A stretch of DNA of 37,723 bases from positions 1-37,723 of the forward strand of contig JAKQDD010000217.1 in assembly GCA_029556615.1 (NCBI GenBank). The letters run 5' to 3'. Position numbers and translations under genes: made by a program. Below are positions 8,218 to 15,918 of the stretch, piece by piece. The DNA is from Verrucomicrobiota bacterium (lineage in GTDB: Bacteria; Verrucomicrobiota; Verrucomicrobiia; Limisphaerales; J093). Below the pieces are notes generated by a model. That model saw only the letters and a list, made by a program, of their open reading frames with translations. It was not told the DNA's origin and searched no databases. How positions within the stretch are numbered: the stretch's first letter is position 1; each line of letters begins with the position of its first letter.

Positions 8218-9616
8218 CGAGGCGCGATCCTTTCGGCTTTGGTCGTGGCTTGTTGTGGTCCTGACGCTAGCGGTGTTTGCAGCGAATCTCGCGATGGTGC
8301 ATGTGCGGTTGAGGGAGCGATTGCGGGAGCAGATTGCGAACCGAGACGCGGCGGTGCTGCATGGACTGGCGGTGTTGCAGAGCGGGTCCGGTGTCGCTGG
8401 GCTCGCCGGGGATCCGGAGCTGGAATTGGAGGGGGTGACGGGCGATGCGGAGGTGGATGCGGTGATTGAGGCGGACCAACTCCGGGAGGCGGTCGGGCGT
8501 TTGAAGGGTGTCCTGGCCGCCCGGGTATTCGGGGCATCAGGCGATTTGATCCTTGCGCTGCCGCCGTTTATCGCCGAGCGCCGGATTCCCCCGGCGGTGT
8601 GGGAGCGGGTGGAGGCATCGGCACCGCTGGCGCGATTCTGGCCCCGGATCGAGGGGGATGAACTGGTGCCGGGAGTGGGGGTGCTCGACGTGCCGGTGCT
8701 GGAGACCTGGATACCGCTGACGGGGGGCGGGGGCCAGCGAGCGGTGGGCGTCGTGCAACTGCTCCTGGACGGGAGCAGCATCGCCGCCGAGTACGCGGCG
8801 TTGGACCGGCATTTGGTGCGGGAGGGGTGCGTTACTTTCGCGGGTGGGGCGGTGGTGATCGGGGTCGGGCTCGGCTGGGTTTTGGGGCGGTTGCGGCGTG
8901 CGCATCGGCTGCTCGAGGATCGGACCCGGCGGTTGGTCCAGGCCAACCAGGAATTGGCGATGGGGGCGCGGACGTCGGCGGTGGGGGCGGTGACGGCCCA
9001 TTTGATGCACAGTCTGAAGAACCCGTTGTCGGGTCTGCAGCAGTTTGTTGCCAGCGGTGTCCGTGGGGATCTCGAGGGGTCGGCGCCGGTGTGGGAGGAG
9101 GCGGCCGACAGCACGCGCCGGATGCAGGCGATTGTGCAGGAGGTCTTGCGTCTGCTGCGGGACGAGGGGGGGGCGGTGACGTATGAGGTGTCCTACGGGG
9201 AGTTGGTGGATAGCGTGGCAGCGAGGGCGGGACCGGCCGCGCGGGAGGCTGGTGTGGTTCTGGAGCGAGAGGGGGAGGTGTCGGGGCGACTCGCGAATCG
9301 GGATGCCAACCTGGTTGGGCTGATTCTCGAGAACCTGGTTGCGAATGCGATTCAGGCGAGTCCCCGGGGCGGCGTGGTGCGGCTCTGTCTGGGAAGCGGC
9401 CCGCGGGGCGTTGTGATCGCGGTGCACGACCAGGGGTCGGGGTTGCCGGAAGCGGTTCGCGCGGCGCTGTTCAACCCGGTTCGATCCACGAAGCCGGGTG
9501 GGACAGGCATAGGGCTGGCGATCTGCCGGCAGCTGGCGGGGCATTTGGGTGCCCGGTTGGCGCTGGTGGCCAGCGGGCCGACGGGCTGTGTCTTTTCCCT
9601 CGAGTTGCCTCGCTAG
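8177..9616 (+). CDS. Orphan membrane sensor histidine kinase
   Basis: The product is up to 479 aa. It has TM1 (~20-42, LVVVLTLAVFAANLAMV), a periplasmic sensor of about 175 aa, and TM2 (~220-237, FAGGAVVIGVGLGWVLG). The H-box HLMHSLKNPL has the phospho-acceptor His near residue 278. The N-box is LILENLVANAIQAS (~382), with G-boxes VHDQGSGLP and GGTGIGLAI (~440). The only plausible start before TM1 is TTG 8177, which lies inside repeat copy A with AGGGA six bases upstream. The first in-frame ATG (about 8294) would delete most of TM1. The TAG stop belongs to repeat copy B. No response regulator is in the window, so the partner is unknown. Confidence 0.88.
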   Translation: MTCSPHIPQGEDSSEARSFRLWSWLVVVLTLAVFAANLAMVHVRLRERLREQIANRDAAVLHGLAVLQSGSGVAGLAGDPELELEGVTGDAEVDAVIEADQLREAVGRLKGVLAARVFGASGDLILALPPFIAERRIPPAVWERVEASAPLARFWPRIEGDELVPGVGVLDVPVLETWIPLTGGGGQRAVGVVQLLLDGSSIAAEYAALDRHLVREGCVTFAGGAVVIGVGLGWVLGRLRRAHRLLEDRTRRLVQANQELAMGARTSAVGAVTAHLMHSLKNPLSGLQQFVASGVRGDLEGSAPVWEEAADSTRRMQAIVQEVLRLLRDEGGAVTYEVSYGELVDSVAARAGPAAREAGVVLEREGEVSGRLANRDANLVGLILENLVANAIQASPRGGVVRLCLGSGPRGVVIAVHDQGSGLPEAVRAALFNPVRSTKPGGTGIGLAICRQLAGHLGARLALVASGPTGCVFSLELPR

Positions 9617-9792
9617 AGTCCTCGACTTCTGGAATATGGGGCAAACAGATCAAGTTTGGTCCCTGCCGTTCCAAACCCGCCCCCCCCGCCTCCGAGGACT
9701 CTACAGTAGCGAGGCGCGGAAGAGAGGGTCCGGAAAGGCAGGAAGGCTTCATGGGATCGCGACTTCGTTAGGTCTGAGGCGCGCCTCGCTAG
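9613..9792 (-). repeat. CTAG-bounded two-hairpin element, copy B (inverted)
   Basis: This 180-bp copy is the reverse complement of copy A with about one base deleted. It starts CTAGAGTCCTCGAC and ends GCGCGCCTCGCTAG. Both hairpin pairs are retained. Its left CTAG is the end of the kinase gene and its right CTAG (9789-9792) is the end of the minus-strand gene beyond. It is the only place in the window where one copy separates two convergent genes. Confidence 0.9.
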
Positions 9793-11939
9793 AACTGGAC
9801 CAGGAGCTGCCGCGGTCGCGCGGTGTTGGCGAATCGGATCCAGAGGAGTCGTGTTTTCGGGTCGTGAGTCCAGTCGGCGATGGGTTGACCGGCGAGCGAG
9901 ACGGCGCGAGGCGGTCGGGGGGCGCGGGCGAGGAGGATGCCGGGGGTATTGGCGATGCCTTCGATCTGGCAATGGAGGCGGCTTGGGGACGGCGCATCGA
10001 GGGGCAGCGCCTGGCAGGCGGAAGCGAGGATGGCGGGACCGCGGCCCGGCACCTGGTCGAGGTCGAGGAGGAAATGTCTCGAGCCGGGTTCGAGGGGGAC
10101 GCGGGTTTGGAATCGGAGTTGGGGGTCGAAGAGGCTGACGAGTCGGCCGGTGAGGATCCGGGCGGGGTCGGCGGTTGATTCGTCGAGGCCAGCGGCGATG
10201 ATGAAGGGGCCGCGGCGGAGGAGCAGGTGATTTCGCTCGGGCCAGCGGATGTGAGTACCGGCCGTGGCGGCCTTCAGGATGCGGAGGAGGTGCTGGTCGC
10301 CGTCGGCGCGGGTGGCGAAGGCGGTCGGCGCCGTGTTTTCCCAGAAGAGCCGGCCGTGGCCGATGCGGGCGAGGCCGGGTTCGAGAGGCTCGGGGTCAAG
10401 GAGCTCGAACAAGTGTTGGCGTGGGATGCGGCGGGTTTGGCCGTGGTCGTTCCACCAATCACGGACGGTGTTGTAGGGGTCGGAGTCGTCGTCGATGAAC
10501 ACGAGGGTGCCGCCGTGCCGGACCCAAGCGGCGAGTGCGGTGTGGATGTCGGGAGCAAGAGGTTTCTGGCCGTGGTAGGAGAGCAGGAGGACTTTGTAGG
10601 GATCGAGGGCTTTGGGGAGCGGTGCGTTTTCGAGCTGGACGGGGTCGAGGGGGATACCCCGTTTGAGGAGGGGAAGCGCCAATCCGTAGACGTGGCCGAG
10701 GTGGGGATCGCCGGGTGCGGGATCTCCGCGTTGGAACATGAGCGAGTCACTGACGAGCAGACCGACGCGGGGTGAGGATTCGTCCCAGGCGGCGCGGGTG
10801 TGGGGCAGGCGATGGAGGGCGTGGAAGACAGTCTGGAGTTCGGTGGCGTAGGCGGGCGGGATGCCCTCGCGCTGGTCCGGTTTGCCTGGGCTGGGGTAGC
10901 GGCCGCCGAAGACCCTTTCCGGCCATGGGGCGACTTCGTATTGCCAGACCTCGGGTTGGAGGAGGGAGGCGACGAGGGTGGATTCCCAATTGCGTCGGTA
11001 ATCCTCCCAATCGTGGTTGGGGTTGTCTTCGACCGGATCGTTCAGGTACCAGATGGTGCGGCCGGTGGCGCGGACGAGGTTCTGCATGGCGCCATATTCG
11101 AGGAAGGCGGTCTCGAAGGTGCGTTCGGCGAGGCGGCCGCGGTACTGGTTGGGCGTGCGGGCGGTGCCGGTCCAGACTTGGGCGATATAGCCATCGCAGC
11201 CGGTCAGGCGAGCGAGGCTGGATTCCGGGCTGACGATCCGCCAGTGGGCGTAATTGAGGAGGCTGTGGGTGGGAACATAGCAGCGGACGTTGCGGCCGGT
11301 GCGCTGGTTTTCGGTTTGGACATGGCGAAAGACCTCTTCGAGGGCGCGACGGTAGAGGTGGTACTTGAGCTTCGAGGCGCGCCATTGGGCGTCGACAGAG
11401 CCGTGCGGCGGTTGCCAATCCTCTCCGTAGAAGGCGCGCCACTCGCGCCGGAAGCCCGCGGAATAGCCGGCGCGCACCCAGAACTCGGGTTCTTCCAGGT
11501 GGACGGCCTCTGCGCCGGCGTCGAGGGCGCGCTGGACGCCGGTCGAGAGGTAGGCTCCGAAATTGGCCGCGGGGCACATGTAGTAGACGTCGCCGCCGTG
11601 GCTGATCTTGTTGCCGGCCCGGTCGGTCTGGGCTTCGTCCTCGTGGTTGACGCCATCGAACCGGCCGTACAGGTAGTCCTGGTAATTGCCCCAGGAGACA
11701 CCGGTCATGACATGAATGCGGTAGCCGCGATCGCGCCAGGTGCGGATCCGCCCGGGGAGGCCGGGATCGATCCCGTAGACGATGGCGACATCGGATCGGA
11801 GGTTGATGGCATCGCTATAGGGCTGGGAGGTCTGGAAGCAGGTGCGTTCGAGAGCCTGCGCGGGGTCGATTTGACCCTCGGCGGCGTGGGCGGCGTGGGC
11901 GAGGAGGATGGCGGCTGCGATTCCAGGGATTCGGTGCAT
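9789..11939 (-). CDS. Secreted glycoside-hydrolase-like protein
   Basis: The product is 716 aa from ATG 11939; the longer frame adds 13 residues before the signal peptide MHRIPGIAAAILLAHAAHAA. Residues ~40-400 look like a TIM-barrel: SDVAIVYGIDPGLPGRIRTW, the acidic motif EAVHLEEPEFWVRAGYS (candidate catalytic Glu), GCDGYIAQVWTGTAR and WYLNDPVEDNPNHDWEDYRR. Residues ~420-560 resemble the class-I glutamine-amidotransferase-like or trimerisation domain of GH42-type enzymes (LLLSYHGQKPL, HGGTLVFIDDD). A beta-rich C-terminus follows. The substrate is unknown, and the family call rests on architecture rather than an aligned signature. The TAG stop is supplied by repeat copy B. Confidence 0.65.
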   Translation of the reverse strand: MHRIPGIAAAILLAHAAHAAEGQIDPAQALERTCFQTSQPYSDAINLRSDVAIVYGIDPGLPGRIRTWRDRGYRIHVMTGVSWGNYQDYLYGRFDGVNHEDEAQTDRAGNKISHGGDVYYMCPAANFGAYLSTGVQRALDAGAEAVHLEEPEFWVRAGYSAGFRREWRAFYGEDWQPPHGSVDAQWRASKLKYHLYRRALEEVFRHVQTENQRTGRNVRCYVPTHSLLNYAHWRIVSPESSLARLTGCDGYIAQVWTGTARTPNQYRGRLAERTFETAFLEYGAMQNLVRATGRTIWYLNDPVEDNPNHDWEDYRRNWESTLVASLLQPEVWQYEVAPWPERVFGGRYPSPGKPDQREGIPPAYATELQTVFHALHRLPHTRAAWDESSPRVGLLVSDSLMFQRGDPAPGDPHLGHVYGLALPLLKRGIPLDPVQLENAPLPKALDPYKVLLLSYHGQKPLAPDIHTALAAWVRHGGTLVFIDDDSDPYNTVRDWWNDHGQTRRIPRQHLFELLDPEPLEPGLARIGHGRLFWENTAPTAFATRADGDQHLLRILKAATAGTHIRWPERNHLLLRRGPFIIAAGLDESTADPARILTGRLVSLFDPQLRFQTRVPLEPGSRHFLLDLDQVPGRGPAILASACQALPLDAPSPSRLHCQIEGIANTPGILLARAPRPPRAVSLAGQPIADWTHDPKTRLLWIRFANTARPRQLLVQF

Positions 11940-12003
11940 GTCGGGCCGCAGGGTGCCAGAGCCGCTCGGGCGGGGCAAGCCGGGGACAGGGGGATGCCTC
12001 GCG

Positions 12004-12082
12004 TGTAGCCGCGGGCGCTGACCGCGGCGGGTGAAGGGGGGCGCGGACGGCTTTTGTGCCGCCCTCGGCGCGGGCGGCTACA
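12004..12082. repeat. REP-like inverted pair, GTAG family
   Basis: A copy of the unit TAGCCGCGGGCGCTGACC is followed by a second, inverted unit ending GCGGCTACA. TGTAGCCGC (12004-12012) pairs perfectly with GCGGCTACA (12074-12082), giving a BIME-like hairpin pair with a GTAG foot. Related single units occur at 33438 and 37451. The inverted unit supplies the TAG stop of the AONS gene. Confidence 0.75.
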
Positions 12083-13196
12083 GACTGGAGAGCGGCTCGA
12101 GACCGTCGGTTTGCAGCAGCACATCGACCAAGCCGTCGATCTGGCGTCGGGTGTGTTCGCTGGAGAGGACAAACCGGAAGTAACCGGCCTGCGGCCCGCC
12201 CGGGTAGCGGACCAGGGACGGGAAGATCCCCTGCTCGATCAAGCGGTTGCGGAGGCGGATGACGGCAGACGGGTTCCTGACGGACACGCTGAGGATGGGG
12301 CTTGGGGTGTCAGGCAATGCGACGCCCGCCGATCGCAGCCGTGCCTTGGCGTGGCTGGTATTCGTTTCCAGCCGGGACCGGAAACCGGGGTCTGTGCGCA
12401 GGAGGTCGATGGCGGCGAGGGCGGCTGCGACGAGCGGCAGGGGACACGGAGTGCTGCCGGCGTATTGCCGGCTGGCGGTGCGGAGTCGGCGGAGGATGCG
12501 GGGCGGGGCGAAGATCACGCCGCCATAGGCGCCGAATGCCTTGCTCAGAGTGCCGACATGGACGAGGCGCGGGAACCGCAGGCCGCAATGCTCGGGGGTG
12601 CCGCGGCCGTGCTTTCCCAGAAGGCCGAGTCCGTGGGCGTCATCGACGACGAGCCAGCCGCGTTGGGCGAGGAGCTTCGCGTACGCGGCGAGGGGGGCCA
12701 GGGAGCCGTCGCGGGCGCAGAGTCCGTCGGTGAGGACGGCGGGACACGCCTGGGGACGGAGGTTCCGGAGCAGGGCAGCGAGGTGGGTTGGGTCGCGATG
12801 GCGGAAGGTGCGCAGGGGAGCCTTGATTTGGCAGGCGGCGTCGCCCAGGCTGGGGTGAGCCCGTTCGTCGAGGAAGACATGGGTGATCCTGTCTGCCAGG
12901 GCCTGGAGCGCAACGGCGTTGGCGGCGTAACCACAGGGCACGACGGCGGCGTCGGTCCGTCCGGCCCAAGCGGCCAGGGCGGCTTCGAGGCGTGGGTAGA
13001 GCGGGTGGTTGCCGGTGGTGATGCGGGAGGCGGCGACGTTGAGGCCATCGGCGGCGAGGGCCAGGCAGGCGGCAGCCAGGACCTGGGGATGGCGAGCGAG
13101 ACGATAGTAGTCGCAGCCGCCGAAGTAGAGGAGCCGGCGGCTCTCGATTTCCACGTGGACACGTCCGACCTGGCGGAGGACTGGGGGCGTGTTCAT
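12078..13196 (-). CDS. AONS-family PLP enzyme (BioF/KBL-like)
   Basis: The product is 372 aa from ATG 13196. The frame opens earlier at 13280, but that part crosses the 40-bp repeat and is not family-like. Alpha-oxoamine synthase hallmarks are present: CDYYRLARHP near the N-terminus, SRITTGNHPLYPRLEAALA, the DDAHGLGLLG motif (Asp/His contacting PLP) and the Schiff-base lysine in HVGTLSKAFGAYGG (near residue 219). The family condenses an amino acid with an acyl-CoA. 8-amino-7-oxononanoate synthase is the usual label, but glycine C-acetyltransferase or a lipid-forming synthase is equally possible because no biotin genes adjoin. The TAG stop is part of the REP-like repeat at 12004-12082. Confidence 0.85.
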   Translation of the reverse strand: MNTPPVLRQVGRVHVEIESRRLLYFGGCDYYRLARHPQVLAAACLALAADGLNVAASRITTGNHPLYPRLEAALAAWAGRTDAAVVPCGYAANAVALQALADRITHVFLDERAHPSLGDAACQIKAPLRTFRHRDPTHLAALLRNLRPQACPAVLTDGLCARDGSLAPLAAYAKLLAQRGWLVVDDAHGLGLLGKHGRGTPEHCGLRFPRLVHVGTLSKAFGAYGGVIFAPPRILRRLRTASRQYAGSTPCPLPLVAAALAAIDLLRTDPGFRSRLETNTSHAKARLRSAGVALPDTPSPILSVSVRNPSAVIRLRNRLIEQGIFPSLVRYPGGPQAGYFRFVLSSEHTRRQIDGLVDVLLQTDGLEPLSSL

Positions 13197-13259
13197 TTGC
13201 TGTGGGGCGGCGGCGGAGGGGGTTGGTGGTGTTTGCCCGGATACAGCACAGGCTTCGCG

Positions 13260-13299
13260 GCGCAACGAATGTCCACCCATTTGAGGAACACGACACTAG
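13260..13299. repeat. 40-bp dispersed repeat, copy 2
   Basis: About 38 of 40 bases match 101-140. It ends in CTAG (13296-13299), which is also the first four bases of element copy C, so the two units are joined through a shared CTAG. It lies in the upstream region of the AONS gene. Confidence 0.8.
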
Positions 13300-13476
13300 C
13301 GAGGCGCCGCCTCAGACCTAACGAAGTCCGGGATCCCATGAAGCCTTCCTGCCTTTCCGGACCCTCTCTTCCGCGCCTCGCTAATGTAGAGTCCTCGACG
13401 GAAGGAGGGAAGGCCTGGAAAAGCAGGGACCACACTTGACCTGTTGACCACATGTTTCAGAAGTCGAGGACTCTAG
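13296..13476 (+). repeat. CTAG-bounded two-hairpin element, copy C
   Basis: This 181-bp copy is in the same orientation as copy A. It starts CTAGCGAGGCGCCGCCTCAG and ends GTCGAGGACTCTAG. Both internal inverted-repeat pairs are intact. Its right CTAG (13473-13476) gives the TAG stop of the minus-strand C-N hydrolase gene, and its left CTAG is fused to the 40-bp repeat. Confidence 0.9.
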
Positions 13477-14411
13477 CGGTGGGGGCGTCGGTTCCGCCCG
13501 CCGCCGTCGGGGGCGGCGTCGAGGTAGCGCTGCGTCAGGTCAGCATAGGCATCGACCCGCCGGTCGCGGAGGAACGGCCACTGGACGCGTTGGGTCTCGA
13601 TGGTCTGCAGGTCCACCTCGACGAGCAGGGTTTCGTCGCGGTCCGAGGAGGCGCGGGCCAGCACCTGGCCGTCGGGCCCGGCGACGAAGCTCTGTCCCCA
13701 GAACTCGAGGCCGTCGCCACCGGCGGGTCGTTCGAGTCCGACACGATTGACTGCGGCGACGTAACAGCCGTTGGCGATGGCGTGGGCGCGCTGGATGGTT
13801 TCCCATGCCTGGTGTTGGGCGGGGCCGACAGAGGACTTCTCCGCCGGATGCCAGCCGATGGCAGTGGGGTAGAAGAGGACCTGGGCACCCTGCAACGCGG
13901 TCAGGCGGGCCGCTTCCGGGTACCATTGATCCCAGCAGATGAGCACGCCCAACTGACCGCAGCGCGTGGTCCACGTCCGAAAACCGAGGTCGCCCGGAGC
14001 GAAGTAGTACTTTTCGTAGTACAGGGGGTCGTCGGGGATGTGCATTTTCCGGTAGCGACCGAGGAGGGAGCCGTCGGCATCGACGACGATGGCGGTGTTG
14101 TGATGAAGCCCGGGAGCACGGCGTTCGAAGAGCGAGGCGACGACGACAACGCGGGATCGGCGGGCCAGGGCGCGCACGGCATTCGTTGCGGGGCCGGGGA
14201 TTGGCTCAGCGAGGGCGAAGGCCGCGGGATCCTCCTGCTGGCAGAAGTAGCGGGATTGGAACAGTTCCTGGGTGCAGAGGATCTGCGCGCCGTCCCGGGC
14301 GGCGCGGGCGGCTGCGGCGAGGGTGCGTTCGAGATTGTCGCGGGGATCCGGTTGACACGCGGTTTGGATCAACCCGAGCGTGACGCGCCGCGGCAGGGCC
14401 GAGTGTTTCAT
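13473..14411 (-). CDS. aguB: Carbon-nitrogen hydrolase, N-carbamoylputrescine amidase type
   Basis: The product is 312 aa from ATG 14411; the longer frame to 14477 adds a tail not typical of the family. The nitrilase-superfamily triad is visible: Glu49 in CTQELFQSRYF, Lys122 in YRKMHIPDDP and Cys159 in LICWDQWYPEAARL. The segments PDDPLYYEKYYFAPGDLGF, FYPTAIGWHP and NRVG match N-carbamoylputrescine amidases, which form putrescine, CO2 and ammonia in the agmatine route to polyamines. The agmatine deiminase partner (aguA) is not in the window. The last residues RNRRPHR and the TAG stop run into repeat copy C, so the C-terminus may have been altered by the insertion. Confidence 0.88.
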   Translation of the reverse strand: MKHSALPRRVTLGLIQTACQPDPRDNLERTLAAAARAARDGAQILCTQELFQSRYFCQQEDPAAFALAEPIPGPATNAVRALARRSRVVVVASLFERRAPGLHHNTAIVVDADGSLLGRYRKMHIPDDPLYYEKYYFAPGDLGFRTWTTRCGQLGVLICWDQWYPEAARLTALQGAQVLFYPTAIGWHPAEKSSVGPAQHQAWETIQRAHAIANGCYVAAVNRVGLERPAGGDGLEFWGQSFVAGPDGQVLARASSDRDETLLVEVDLQTIETQRVQWPFLRDRRVDAYADLTQRYLDAAPDGGGRNRRPHR

Positions 14412-14526
14412 CGAGGAGAGCCTATCGGCTTGCGGGGTGAAGGACAAGCCGCGGTGCCTGAGGCCATTTACGGCCATTTTCTCCTTGCAGAGCCCTTGGG
14501 GATTGTTAAAAGGAGCACGAAGTCCG

Positions 14527-14555
14527 TTGACTTTACGTTACCAAACCAATAACCG
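14527..14555 (+). promoter_or_regulatory. Candidate sigma-70-type promoter for HU
   Basis: TTGACT (14527-14532) lies 17 bp from TAACCG (14550-14555). The -35 is good but the -10 is poor, and transcription would start only a few bases before the HU ATG. A promoter further upstream is possible. Confidence 0.25.
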
Positions 14556-14564
14556 AACAACGCT

Positions 14565-14846
14565 ATGGCAAAACCCCTCACAAAAGCTCAAATCGCTTCG
14601 ACCTTGGCAGACAAGGTTGGCATCGCCAAGAAACAAGCGGTTCAAGTGCTGGATCTGCTGGCCGAGTTGGCCTACAAGAATGCCAAGAATACATTCACTC
14701 TGCCCGGCATCGGCAAGCTCGTGCTGGTGAACCGCAAAGCCCGCATGGGCCGCAATCCTGCGACGGGTGAGGAGATCAAGATTCCCGCCAAGAAGGTGGT
14801 GAAGTTCCGCGTTGCGAAGGCGGCCAAGGACGCGATCCTGAAGTAG
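14565..14846 (+). CDS. HU-family histone-like DNA-binding protein
   Basis: The product is 93 aa. It starts MAKPLTKAQIASTLADKVGI and has the family's helical dimerisation region (residues ~5-45), then the beta-arm with RKARMGRNPATGEEIKIPAK (the DNA-inserting NPxTGE loop) and the C-terminal KVVKFRVAKAAKDAIL. Length and motif order are typical of HU/IHF-type nucleoid proteins, which bend and compact DNA. HU and IHF cannot be told apart with certainty, but HU fits better. The gene stands alone, divergent from the C-N hydrolase gene and closed by a strong terminator. Confidence 0.95.
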   Translation: MAKPLTKAQIASTLADKVGIAKKQAVQVLDLLAELAYKNAKNTFTLPGIGKLVLVNRKARMGRNPATGEEIKIPAKKVVKFRVAKAAKDAILK

Positions 14847-14862
14847 TGGTTGACTTTCCCAC

Positions 14863-14896
14863 GGGGCACTCTGAGCGATTCAGGGTGCCCCTTTTT
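14863..14896 (+). terminator. Intrinsic terminator after HU
   Basis: GGGGCAC (14863-14869) pairs with GTGCCCC (14885-14891). The stem continues through a T-G wobble and CTGA/TCAG to 12 bp around a 5-nt loop, and TTTTT (14892-14896) follows. Confidence 0.9.
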
Positions 14897-14943
14897 GTTG
14901 GTGCGGCAGGTGGGGAAGCGCGGTTTGTTGGGGTGGGTTGTTC

Positions 14944-15918
14944 ATGAAAATCGCGGTGGTGGGGTGCGGGGCGGTAGGGAGCTTTTACGGCGGGCGCCTG
15001 TGTCGGGCCGGGCACGAGGTCCATTTCCTGCTGCGTTCGGACTACGAGGTGGTGCGCGAGCGCGGCGTGTGGATCCGGAGTGTTGATGGCGATTTTCATT
15101 TTCGTCCGCAGGCGGCGCGGGAGGCGGGTGAGATCGGGCCGAGCGATTGGGTGCTGGTGGCGCTGAAAACGACGGCGAACCGCGAGCTGGGCCGGTGGAT
15201 CCCGCCGCTGGTGGGGCCGGAGACGCGGCTGTTGACGCTGCAGAACGGTCTGGGCAATGAGGAAGCGCTGGCGGCGGTGGCGGGGTCGGAGCGGGCATTG
15301 GGCGGGCTTTGTTTCGTCTGCCTGAACCGGATCGAGCCCGGGGTCATCCGGCACACGGCGCATGGGAACGTGGTGTTGGGGGAGCACCGTCGTTTGCCGG
15401 GGCGGGCTGCGCTCGAGACGGCGGCTTTGTTCCGGTCGGCGGGCGTGGAATGCCGGGTGGTTGAGAACCTGGACCAGGCGCACTGGGAGAAGTTGGTGTG
15501 GAACATTCCCTTCAACGGGCTTGGGGTGGCGGGGAGCGTGGGGGCGGATGCGTTTCTCGGCGGCGGGCGGCCGGCGGTGCCGGCGCGCCGCGCGACCGTG
15601 CCGGTCGATGCGCTGCTGGCGGATCCCCGGTGGGAGCGACTCGTGCGCGGGCTGATGGGGGAGGTCATTGCCGCCGGGCGGGCGCTGGGGTATCCGCTGG
15701 ATCCGGCGTGGGCGGAGGAGATGGTGGAGCGGAGCCGGTGCATGGGCGCTTATCGCGCCTCGACGCTCCTGGATTACGAGCGGGGGCTGCCGCTCGAGCT
15801 CGAGAGTTTGTTCTGCGAGCCGCTGCGCCGGGCACGGGCTGCGGGGGTGTCGACGCCGCTGTTGGGTCGGCTTTGCGAAGTGTTGACCGCATTGGATGCT
15901 GTTTCTGGAGGACCCTGA
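14944..15918 (+). CDS. panE: 2-dehydropantoate 2-reductase
   Basis: The product is 324 aa from ATG 14944 (an in-frame TTG lies two codons earlier). The N-terminal Rossmann fold starts MKIAVVGCGAVGSFYGGRL with the GxGxxG NADPH motif. LLTLQNGLGNEE is the family's substrate-region signature, WEKLVWNIPFNGL carries the conserved catalytic Lys, and LPLELESLF with SRCMGAYRASTLLDYERG carries the C-terminal Glu region. The enzyme reduces ketopantoate to pantoate in coenzyme A biosynthesis. Its stop codon overlaps the start of the next gene (TGATG). No other pantothenate gene is adjacent, so a paralogue acting on another 2-keto acid cannot be excluded. Confidence 0.88.
   Translation: MKIAVVGCGAVGSFYGGRLCRAGHEVHFLLRSDYEVVRERGVWIRSVDGDFHFRPQAAREAGEIGPSDWVLVALKTTANRELGRWIPPLVGPETRLLTLQNGLGNEEALAAVAGSERALGGLCFVCLNRIEPGVIRHTAHGNVVLGEHRRLPGRAALETAALFRSAGVECRVVENLDQAHWEKLVWNIPFNGLGVAGSVGADAFLGGGRPAVPARRATVPVDALLADPRWERLVRGLMGEVIAAGRALGYPLDPAWAEEMVERSRCMGAYRASTLLDYERGLPLELESLFCEPLRRARAAGVSTPLLGRLCEVLTALDAVSGGP

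Noticed and set aside
8037..9792. Integron cassette with attC-like sites around the kinase gene
   Set aside because: ACCTAAC in the element matches RYYYAAC, but the matching partner core GTTRRRY is absent from the other end, no integrase is in the window, and the flanking copies are inverted, not direct.
10800..12008. 402-codon plus-strand frame
   Set aside because: It is a shadow opposite the glycoside-hydrolase-like gene, with no recognisable motif.
12054..13439. 461-codon plus-strand frame
   Set aside because: It is antisense to the AONS gene and then runs through the repeats; only its last 33 codons correspond to the repeat-borne frame discussed in the findings.
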